Positions 25,854-32,828 of a stretch of DNA of 64,000 bases are shown piece after piece (the first letter of the stretch is position 1; every line of letters starts with the position of its first letter). The translations under genes and the position numbers were made by a program. The notes under the pieces were generated by a model. That model was not told the DNA's origin, searched no databases, and was given only the letters and a program-made list of their open reading frames with translations. The stretch is from Berkiella_A sp963976875 (GTDB taxonomy: Bacteria > Pseudomonadota > Gammaproteobacteria > Berkiellales > Berkiellaceae): contig CAXBML010000004.1 of the NCBI GenBank assembly GCA_963976875.1, positions 121,006-185,005 of the forward strand. Reading direction: 5' to 3'.

Positions 25854-26507
25854 ATGAGCAGTTTAAATAATTTACAAGAATCTATTGATAGTTTGTTACC
25901 ACAAACACAATGTGAAAAATGTGGTTACAAAGGCTGTCAACCTTACGCTCAAGCTATCGCCAAGGGTGAAGCGGATATTAATCTGTGTCACCCAGGTGGT
26001 GTACCAACGATGAAAGCTTTGGCCAAGTTGATGAATACAGTCGAAAAGCCATTGCCCGTAGAGGCGGAACATGCGCAAACGGCTACGATTGCCGTAATAA
26101 GGGATGAGCATTGTATTGGTTGTACCAAATGTATCAAAGTCTGCCCAGTAGATGCCGTCATTGGTGCAACAAAGCAATTGCATGGCATTATTGCAACAGA
26201 CTGTACTGGCTGTGAGTTATGTTTGCCCGTATGCCCTGTAGATTGTATTGATATGATCCCAGCCCCTGACAGCAATGTTCCTACATGGGTGATAAATGTT
26301 GAAGAACCTCGTTTAGAAAAAGCAGCGCATAGTCGGGCTTTATTCAACAGGCGCCAAAGTCGTTTGCAAGCTGAAAATGAAGCCAAACAACAAAAAGACA
26401 ATACAATTGCGCATAACACAGATTATGCATCCGATATTGCCGCAGCGATGGCCCGAGTGAAGCGAAAGAAACAACAAAACCAACTCCAAGCAGACTATGA
26501 ATTATAA
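25854..26507 (+). CDS. RnfB/RsxB-like iron-sulfur protein (soluble, orphan)
   Basis: 217-aa ferredoxin-type protein. An N-terminal Fe-S domain (QCEKCGYKGCQPYA plus a Cys in NLCHPGG) is followed by two [4Fe-4S] ferredoxin motifs, CIGCTKCIKVCPVDAV and CTGCELCLPVCPVDCI. The arrangement is that of RnfB, a subunit of the Rnf/Rsx membrane electron-transfer complex, but it lacks the N-terminal membrane helix and no other rnf gene is present. The C-terminal 60 residues are charged and Gln-rich. It lies 6 nt after metG and 9 nt before nth; in E. coli nth closes the rsx operon, so this may be a remnant. Possibly a stand-alone electron carrier. Confidence 0.88.
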   Translation: MSSLNNLQESIDSLLPQTQCEKCGYKGCQPYAQAIAKGEADINLCHPGGVPTMKALAKLMNTVEKPLPVEAEHAQTATIAVIRDEHCIGCTKCIKVCPVDAVIGATKQLHGIIATDCTGCELCLPVCPVDCIDMIPAPDSNVPTWVINVEEPRLEKAAHSRALFNRRQSRLQAENEAKQQKDNTIAHNTDYASDIAAAMARVKRKKQQNQLQADYEL

Positions 26508-26516
26508 ACAAACCAG

Positions 26517-27173
26517 ATGAACAAGCAAAAACGCATAGAAATCTTCAAACGCTGGCAGGCCAATAACCCTAGCCCCACAACAGAGTTAGAGTACAAGTCC
26601 ACCTTCCAGTTATTAATTGCTGTTATTTTGTCGGCACAAGCAACAGACATTAGCGTCAATAAAGCCACCGTTTCATTATTTAAAGACGCGGCAACACCTG
26701 AAAAAATGTTAGCGTTAGGGGTAGATGGCCTAAAAAAATATATCAAATCTATAGGCTTGTTTAATACGAAAGCGGTGAATGTGATAAAAACCTGTCGAGC
26801 TTTAATCGAGCAGCATGATGGCAGCGTCCCTAAAAGTCGAGTTGCTTTAGAGGCGCTACCCGGCGTAGGCCGCAAAACCGCTAATGTGGTACTCAACACG
26901 GCCTTTAAAGAGCCAACGATTGCCGTAGACACCCATATATTTAGAGTGTCTAATCGCACCGGCCTAGCCAAAGGCGAGAGCCCGCTTAAAGTTGAGCAAG
27001 CATTATTAAAACATGTACCTGACGAATATAAACTAGATGCGCATCATTGGTTAATTTTGCATGGACGTTATATTTGCATGGCTCGCAGTCCAAAATGCAG
27101 TGAATGTCTGATTAGTGACTTATGCGAATACCCTGCCAAAACAATCTTAAAAAGCGAGAAGAAGAATGGATAA
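26517..27173 (+). CDS. nth: Endonuclease III (DNA glycosylase/AP lyase)
   Basis: 218-aa base-excision repair enzyme for oxidised pyrimidines. Helix-hairpin-helix LPGVGRKTANVVL contains catalytic Lys120, and VDTHIFRVSNR contains Asp138. The [4Fe-4S] cluster ligands are Cys187, Cys194, Cys197 and Cys203, in the classic C-x6-C-x2-C-x5-C spacing. Numbering matches the E. coli enzyme closely. It overlaps the next gene by 8 nt. Confidence 0.97.
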   Translation: MNKQKRIEIFKRWQANNPSPTTELEYKSTFQLLIAVILSAQATDISVNKATVSLFKDAATPEKMLALGVDGLKKYIKSIGLFNTKAVNVIKTCRALIEQHDGSVPKSRVALEALPGVGRKTANVVLNTAFKEPTIAVDTHIFRVSNRTGLAKGESPLKVEQALLKHVPDEYKLDAHHWLILHGRYICMARSPKCSECLISDLCEYPAKTILKSEKKNG

Positions 27174-27594
27174 CTTAAACCCTCAAGACACCCGTAAAGT
27201 TTTTTTTGATGCCTGGCAAAAAGAATTACGCAGTGAAATCCTCACGCCATTAGAGAGCATTATTGTGGATGTTTTAAAAAGACACCCCGAATACCAGGGT
27301 ATATTCTCTCATCAAGAAGCATTTGAAAATTATCAAATCAATTTAAAACAAGGCGAACCTAACCCCTTCTTTCATTTAAGCTTACATGTGGCTATTTTAG
27401 AACAAGTGGGTGCCGACAAACCTTTGGGTATAAAAAATATCTATGAGCGCCTGGTGCGCAAAACTGGGGACGTAACAGAAGCTGAGCATATGATGATAGA
27501 GGTCCTAGCCAAAGCCTTATACTCGGCACATCAATCATCGGGTGAGGCAGATGAGCAGGTTTATTTGGAAAACCTCACAAGGCTCTTGAAATAG
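27166..27594 (+). CDS. DUF1841 family protein
   Basis: 142-aa cytosolic protein of the DUF1841 family, function unknown. Recognisable features are FFDAWQKELRSEILTPLE near the N-terminus and the signature NPFFHLSLHVAILEQVGAD in the middle, followed by an EAEHMMIEVLAKAL helix. It starts 8 nt before the nth stop, so it is translationally coupled to nth. It is last in the metG run. Confidence 0.86.
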   Translation: MDNLNPQDTRKVFFDAWQKELRSEILTPLESIIVDVLKRHPEYQGIFSHQEAFENYQINLKQGEPNPFFHLSLHVAILEQVGADKPLGIKNIYERLVRKTGDVTEAEHMMIEVLAKALYSAHQSSGEADEQVYLENLTRLLK

Positions 27595-27968
27595 CCCCCA
27601 TAATGCACAAAAACAGATTCAGTTGGGGCTACAGCCCACTGCAGTTTAATTTTATCATTTTGCTGCACATACACTTTATTAATTCACCAAGTACCTAAAC
27701 CTACTTTTCAAGTATCTATTGTCTGTTATTTTTATCAGATCTTGTCCGAGTTTTTATCGTAACTATCTGTATCTATTGTAATTTTTTAAACTATTTTTTT
27801 AAACTGGTTTATTATCAGGCTCATAAATAGTGGTATTTACCCTTGCAACATGTTAGTTTTATAGCTTATAAAGTTTTATTTAGCTCTGTTTTTGACCCCA
27901 TATCCCTGAGGCAATCATGACAGAAGTTAAAATACTATATACATATTCTTATGAGGGGTGAGTTCTAA
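27595..27968. other. 374-nt AT-rich intergenic region upstream of the RasGEF gene
   Basis: No gene is seen. A weak stem AGCCCC / GGGGCT near 27590-27637 could help end the metG run. One promoter-like pair is listed separately. The rest is AT-rich with several A/T homopolymer runs, as is common before acquired genes. Confidence 0.5.
27843..27872 (+). promoter_or_regulatory. Possible sigma70-type promoter for the RasGEF gene
   Basis: TTGCAA (27843-27848), an 18-nt spacer, and TATAAA (27867-27872). It is about 96 nt upstream of the ATG. In such AT-rich DNA a chance match is likely. Confidence 0.3.
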
Positions 27969-30824
27969 ATGACAGCCAGCAAACAAGTTGATGCGGTATC
28001 CCAGATTTTATCAGGTGTATCTATTGATACATACATCAAAAGTGTAGATCCTAAAAGAGAAAAATATCCAAAATCAGAAGATGAAAAAGTTGCAGAACAA
28101 GCTGCTCTTAGTAAAGGTGCAGCGCTCAAAACAGATGCCCCCCCTTTAACAAAAAAACAAATATCAGATATCGCTTTTTCTATGGCCATAGAAAGGTCTG
28201 ATCCTGAACAGGTCATTTTAGAAGTCAAAGAAGCTTTAAAAAATAAAGATCCAAACAAAGATAAAGATTTTTTTGATAATGCAAAATTGTTTCTAAATAC
28301 TTTTATTTGTGCAAATATGCAAAATGATAATTTCAAAGCATTGCGTCAGTACATACAGACACCAGAGCCAGTTGCTAGTAAAGACAAGAACATCAAAGCT
28401 TACCAGATTCTTATCAACGAACTGGAAAGTAAAGATTCCGATATCGCAGAAGACTTTAAAAATTCAATTGCTGAAACGACAACTCAAAAAGAAAAGGATA
28501 AAGTAAGCGTTCAAGATAAACAAGCTGCCTATAAACAAACAGAAGGACCTACAGATGACATGATGAAACGTGTAAGCAAAGCACGAACAAAAAGGCAAAA
28601 AAGTAATCTTGTCAAAGACGTTGCAAATGACCTTAAGCATGCACATATGAAAATGTGGTTAGACGTGACGACAGATGATTTTATGCAGGAAGGCTCAAGC
28701 TTTACAGCTATTTCTAAGGATTTTCAAGACATGACAGATATGGCTGCAGAAGATATTCTTCTGGCGCCTTCCCCCAAGGAGCAAAAAAAAATATTTGAAT
28801 TTTATCTGGATCTAGCTGATGAATGTTTTAAACAAGGTGATTTTCATTCAGGTCAAGCTATTTTCCAAGCAATAAATTCAAATTCAGCAGTTACTAGATT
28901 GCAATTAGAGAATGGACTGTCGAAGGAACGCAAAGAGAAAATCACAGAGCTAGCCAGCTTAACAGATCTTACTAATAATAACAGCTCAATACGCAGCGCA
29001 ATAAATGGCCATAAGGATAGTGCAGTTGTGCCATTGCCAGATTTAATTATTAAGGATATTGCTTTAACTCGAGAAGGTAATCAAGAAACGGTATTAAGTG
29101 GTTTTATTAACACGGACTTAAATAGATTTTTAGGTGAAAATGGAGCCAGACTTGCTGATTTTCAAAATGCGATGGTAAATGAAAATATTCCACCCATTAC
29201 GACAAACATAGCCTCAAGAGTAAGTCAACCTCATCTCGCAGAACTATTTCAACACGAAAGATCTAAAATGTTAAAATCATCCGGTACTGCAGATTTACTA
29301 AAAAAATTCCCTGAGGTTGGTAAATTTAAAGCGGATAGATTAACACGACAGCACTTCATCTCAGCAACAAAACCTTTTACGATATCAACAGATGATGATA
29401 GATTATCAAACCATAGTGATAAAATTCTAGCTGCAGCGAATGTAATCAGAGAAGAGAAAATTATACAAGGCTATAATGAAATATTATCTAAAATAGATGC
29501 TGAGCTAAAGGAAATACAAAGAGGAAATCAAAATAGTCCAAAACAGTTAGAATCTTTAATTACAGAGGCTAATAAATTTCATTCAACAAATTTTCCAATT
29601 CCAACACTTGAAAAATTAGACACTGAAAAAACTTACCAGAAATTTAAAAAACCACTTCCGCTTGAAGGCGTTAATAAGGAAATTGGAAAAGTAAATTCAG
29701 AGGCAAACAGAACCATTGAAATCCTAGCCGATATGAAAGTCGCAATTGATAAGCATAAAGTAGACATACAATCACATTTAGACGCAAAAAACACTAAAGG
29801 TGTCCCAGATTCAAAAACTGCCGAGCTTGAGCAGAACAAAGAAATTGGCGCTTTATTTGAGAAAGCTATTTTACAAAAAGAAGTATTAACACCAGAAGAA
29901 ATAAAAAAATTAAAAGAAAACTTATCAGATGGAGAAAAGGCACTTTTAACAGATGTAGTGGATTCAAATTTGCTGAAGGGAGACACAGTGGATGATGTCG
30001 CAAATAAAGAAGACGCCCAAGTTGAGCTCGATGGTTTAGAAATACCCGCCGATATGAAGCAGGATTACCCTCCCATCACTCCCATAGCAATCGGCCCTGG
30101 GGTGGGTCAAGCACAAAAAATTGGCTCAGAAGCACCTCATATGGTTGTCCCACCGCTTAACCTAGCGGCAGTTAAGCCTAGAATTGTTCCCAGCCTAGAT
30201 TTAGATGAAGTTAAAAAAGCAGACGATCCTACCCCTAAAATGCCAAGAGGATTACCAACATTAGACTTAAGTCAATTACAAGAAAAGAAGATAGATACTG
30301 CGGCGCCTCAAGAACAGAAGCAAGAACAACAGCAAGATGCTAAAGTTGAACATAAACACAGTCGCAAGCACAAAGAGCCCACTCAAGAAGGTCAAAGCGA
30401 AAACAAACAAAGACGACGTCGTAAACATAAATCCGATGAGCCAAAACAAGAAGGTCAAAAAGAACACAAACAGAGACGACGTCGTAAACACAAATCAGAT
30501 GAGCCAGCACCAGATATTGTAGGTGAATCAACCCATATGAATGCTCAGTATACTTCTATGCTACAAAGGCATCAACAACAATCTGAGAAGGATTGGTCTC
30601 CAACCCTAGCTGCACAACAAAAACAAGAGTCTGCTGCCACCGCTAAAAATGAAGAACCCCGTCCTAGGGCTAAAGTAGGTGGCCTAACCGCATTGTTTGA
30701 AGCGAAAATAAAACAGCAAGCGGAAGAAAAAGGACGTGGACATAAAGTACAACCGACACAACCAGAAAGTAATAACTCTAAAGAACCAGAAAGTAATAAC
30801 TCTAAAGATAGAAGGCTTAAATAA
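27969..30824 (+). CDS. RasGEF-domain protein, candidate secreted effector
   Basis: 951-aa hydrophilic protein without signal peptide or membrane segment. Residues about 215-405 resemble the catalytic CDC25/RasGEF domain: FTAISKDFQDMTDMAAEDIL, then KIFEFYLDLADECFKQGDFH, SGQAIFQAINSNSAVTRLQ, and PDLIIKDIALTREGNQE, with the order and spacing of eukaryotic RasGEFs (compare NLNSAPVSRL and YLTDLTFIDEGNP). Such domains exchange GDP for GTP on host small GTPases; Legionella has RasGEF-like effectors. A long helical region (500-690) follows, then a Pro-rich stretch, and two 21-residue basic repeats containing KQRRRRKHKS, which look like nuclear localisation signals. ATG follows GAGGGGTGAG. The neighbour is a U-box gene. 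Host delivery is inferred. Confidence 0.8.
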   Translation: MTASKQVDAVSQILSGVSIDTYIKSVDPKREKYPKSEDEKVAEQAALSKGAALKTDAPPLTKKQISDIAFSMAIERSDPEQVILEVKEALKNKDPNKDKDFFDNAKLFLNTFICANMQNDNFKALRQYIQTPEPVASKDKNIKAYQILINELESKDSDIAEDFKNSIAETTTQKEKDKVSVQDKQAAYKQTEGPTDDMMKRVSKARTKRQKSNLVKDVANDLKHAHMKMWLDVTTDDFMQEGSSFTAISKDFQDMTDMAAEDILLAPSPKEQKKIFEFYLDLADECFKQGDFHSGQAIFQAINSNSAVTRLQLENGLSKERKEKITELASLTDLTNNNSSIRSAINGHKDSAVVPLPDLIIKDIALTREGNQETVLSGFINTDLNRFLGENGARLADFQNAMVNENIPPITTNIASRVSQPHLAELFQHERSKMLKSSGTADLLKKFPEVGKFKADRLTRQHFISATKPFTISTDDDRLSNHSDKILAAANVIREEKIIQGYNEILSKIDAELKEIQRGNQNSPKQLESLITEANKFHSTNFPIPTLEKLDTEKTYQKFKKPLPLEGVNKEIGKVNSEANRTIEILADMKVAIDKHKVDIQSHLDAKNTKGVPDSKTAELEQNKEIGALFEKAILQKEVLTPEEIKKLKENLSDGEKALLTDVVDSNLLKGDTVDDVANKEDAQVELDGLEIPADMKQDYPPITPIAIGPGVGQAQKIGSEAPHMVVPPLNLAAVKPRIVPSLDLDEVKKADDPTPKMPRGLPTLDLSQLQEKKIDTAAPQEQKQEQQQDAKVEHKHSRKHKEPTQEGQSENKQRRRRKHKSDEPKQEGQKEHKQRRRRKHKSDEPAPDIVGESTHMNAQYTSMLQRHQQQSEKDWSPTLAAQQKQESAATAKNEEPRPRAKVGGLTALFEAKIKQQAEEKGRGHKVQPTQPESNNSKEPESNNSKDRRLK
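30387..30512 (+). repeat. 63-bp tandem repeat inside the RasGEF gene
   Basis: Two in-frame copies (30387-30449 and 30450-30512) encode 21-residue units starting EGQ and containing KQRRRRKHKSDEP. Copies differ at a few bases. The result is two basic clusters in tandem. Confidence 0.85.
30762..30809 (+). repeat. 24-bp tandem repeat at the 3' end of the RasGEF gene
   Basis: Two adjacent 24-nt copies encode PESNNSKE and PESNNSKD just before the basic end RRLK. This suggests slippage-type expansion of the C-terminal tail. Confidence 0.85.
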
Positions 30825-30902
30825 AATTCCAAAAAAGCATTCAATTAGCAACATAACAGTCACTCTATATTATAATGTATAAAAATTTCAAAAGGTGTAA
30901 TA

Positions 30903-31457
30903 ATGATTGGAACGGATAAACTTACTGACACAAATAACGAAAAGCCTCACATCCAAGGACCTGAAACAGAATCAGACAAGAAAGCAGCAATACAGGCCTT
31001 AAACAGTTATAATAAGTCATATAGAGATGCCAGAAGACAAGGAAAAGGATTTAACAATGAAATCATTGATCAATTGGCAGACGCTTTTAGACAAAGGGGG
31101 CTTGAAATGCCTGAGCTACCTGATGATATACTTTGTCCTGTTACACAAACAATATTTAACATTCCTGTTAAAGTCACCTCAATCATTCCAGTGCAAGGTG
31201 GGACTCCAGAAAAGCATGAGCACTACTTTGATTTTAGTACCCTTGTAAAATACAACAAAGCTAATGAAGCCACTTTTAAAAGCCAAAATATTTTCTGTAC
31301 TCACCCCTTGAACCGACTACCGATTAGAGCCTCCGACTTACAACCTGCGCCTGAGATGCAAGAAAAAATTAATTCTTATATTGAGTCTATGAAAGCACAA
31401 CTAAGAAATACTCCTGCGCCAGCAGCAAGTAGCACCTCACAAAAGATCAAAAAATAA
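30903..31457 (+). CDS. U-box domain protein, candidate E3 ubiquitin ligase effector
   Basis: 184-aa soluble protein without signal peptide. Residues about 72-164 match the U-box fold: LPDDILCPVTQTIFNIPVKV (family LCPIT...DPV), then HYFDFSTLVKYNKA (helix with E2-facing residues), FCTHPLNRLPIRASDLQPAP (family CPxTRxPL...LxPN) and a final helix MQEKINSYIESM. U-boxes recruit E2 enzymes in eukaryotic ubiquitination; Legionella LubX is a bacterial example. The N-terminal 70 residues are polar and helical and could bind substrate. The C-terminal tail is short and basic. It lies 78 nt after the RasGEF gene on the same strand with an AAAGGTG site. Host function is inferred. Confidence 0.78.
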   Translation: MIGTDKLTDTNNEKPHIQGPETESDKKAAIQALNSYNKSYRDARRQGKGFNNEIIDQLADAFRQRGLEMPELPDDILCPVTQTIFNIPVKVTSIIPVQGGTPEKHEHYFDFSTLVKYNKANEATFKSQNIFCTHPLNRLPIRASDLQPAPEMQEKINSYIESMKAQLRNTPAPAASSTSQKIKK

Positions 31458-31474
31458 CCATCTCAATTAAATTA

Positions 31475-31564
31475 TTATCAGGACAGCCCTGACAAATTCG
31501 TAGACTAGAGTAGACTAGACTAGGGCTGTCTTGATTAAACTTTAATTAGGACAGCCCTAATAAA
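31475..31564. repeat. REP-like repeats (GGACAGCCC family) downstream of the transposase gene
   Basis: Contains TCAGGACAGCCCTGAC at 31479-31494, the inverted TAGGGCTGTCTTGAT at about 31521-31535, and TTAGGACAGCCCTAAT at 31546-31561. Between the first two is a short direct repeat of TAGACTAG. The arrangement of direct and inverted units resembles BIME-type REP clusters. Confidence 0.7.
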
Positions 31565-31750
31565 ACATGAAATACCAAACATATTTGGCTAAAATTACGT
31601 TTGGCTATTTGGACTTTATGCTTTCAAGCCTAGGCCAATATAAAATTATTAACCAAGGACCTGCAAAGTTCTAAATTGATGACTGAAAAGCATGCTAAAA
31701 CTTCCGTATCCTAAAATACAGAATAATATATAGTTTAATCTGGATGTTGA

Positions 31751-32704
31751 TTAAATTAGATAAGATTGTTTTGCAACACTCAAACCTTTTAAGGTTCGCT
31801 TTTTATTTTTGCTGAAATCCACTAACAAGACTTCACTACCAATAGCGTGGCTAAAACAATGATGCATGTTTTTGACCATAGAAATCCAGCCTGGACCATC
31901 AAAATTTAGCCGTCTTAAAATAAGCGGTAAGCTCTCAGGAATCGCTCCGACTTTATCCTCACGAAAAACTCTGCCCGTATAATCTACCAGCTCTAAATAT
32001 GTTGCTAATTCTATTTCAATTTTAGGCTTTGTAACTTTTGAGTTATTTAACAGTGGCAATAATCTTGCAGGTTGTTTAGGCGTTTTTTTAAATTTATCTG
32101 TTGCTCCTAAACATTGAATACGCTCATAAATAGAAGTAAATTCGGACTGTTCTGGTGTCTGAGCAATACCTGCTCTAATGGGGTTTAAGTCTACATAGGC
32201 CATAGCACTGAGTAACGCCCCCTCATCTAATAAAGCCTGACATTTAAAGCGTCCTTCCCAAAATCGTCCAGAACACCCATCCTCATCATTAGAAGCAACG
32301 GCTATTGTTTCATTAATACAGCGCATAAACCAGCTAATACTTGCCAAGCGTTCACGCCATATAGGAATTTTAGCGTTAATATGTGCACATTTTTTAGCAT
32401 CCTTGGGGAAAATCGATGCCCACCTTGATTTGACCTCATCCTCTGTCCATTTTTTAACAGCATCATTATCCACAAATAAAACAACATGATAGTGGTTACT
32501 CATAACTGCATAAGCAGCAATCTTAATGGAGAAAATCTGAGCTAAGAATTTTAACCTTGAAATTATCCATTGTTTTCGATGCGAATAATCTTTTTTAGAT
32601 ACGCTATCTATGCCACAAAGATAACTGCGACGAACGCAGCGCGCCATAACATGATAGTAAGGTGTTGAATTGATATCAATTTGTTCTGAACGAGGAGCAG
32701 ACAT
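31751..32704 (-). CDS. REP-associated tyrosine transposase (RAYT, Y1_Tnp family)
   Basis: 317-aa HUH-type single-strand transposase. The HUH metal site is His71 and His73 in AVMSNHYHVVLF, and the catalytic Tyr170 lies in MAYVDLNPIRAGI. YYHVMARCVRRSYLCG at the N-terminus and the GRFWEGRFKCQ segment are also typical of this family. Such domesticated transposases recognise and may spread REP palindromes. GGACAGCCC repeats lie immediately downstream (31475-31564) and upstream (32776-32820), the standard arrangement for RAYT and cognate REP. The reading frame is complete, so it may be active. Confidence 0.93.
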   Translation of the reverse strand: MSAPRSEQIDINSTPYYHVMARCVRRSYLCGIDSVSKKDYSHRKQWIISRLKFLAQIFSIKIAAYAVMSNHYHVVLFVDNDAVKKWTEDEVKSRWASIFPKDAKKCAHINAKIPIWRERLASISWFMRCINETIAVASNDEDGCSGRFWEGRFKCQALLDEGALLSAMAYVDLNPIRAGIAQTPEQSEFTSIYERIQCLGATDKFKKTPKQPARLLPLLNNSKVTKPKIEIELATYLELVDYTGRVFREDKVGAIPESLPLILRRLNFDGPGWISMVKNMHHCFSHAIGSEVLLVDFSKNKKRTLKGLSVAKQSYLI

Positions 32705-32775
32705 ATATTACTAACCAACGGCATATATTAACGCAAAACAACAATATATACCTGTTTAAAAATATTGTCAACTAA

Positions 32776-32820
32776 ACTGGGCTGTCGCGATACTTAAATT
32801 TAACAGGGGTGTCCCGATAA
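32776..32820. repeat. REP-like repeats upstream of the transposase gene
   Basis: Inverted-orientation units CTGGGCTGTCGCGAT (32777-32791) and CAGGGGTGTCCCGATAA (32804-32820) are diverged copies of the GGACAGCCC repeat. They sit between the transposase start and the end of the coiled-coil gene. Confidence 0.62.
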
Positions 32821-32828
32821 AATATTTA

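Noticed and set aside
30276..30531. Antisense open frames of 63-71 codons over the RasGEF basic repeats
   Set aside because: They are by-products of the Lys/Arg-rich repeat read on the other strand.
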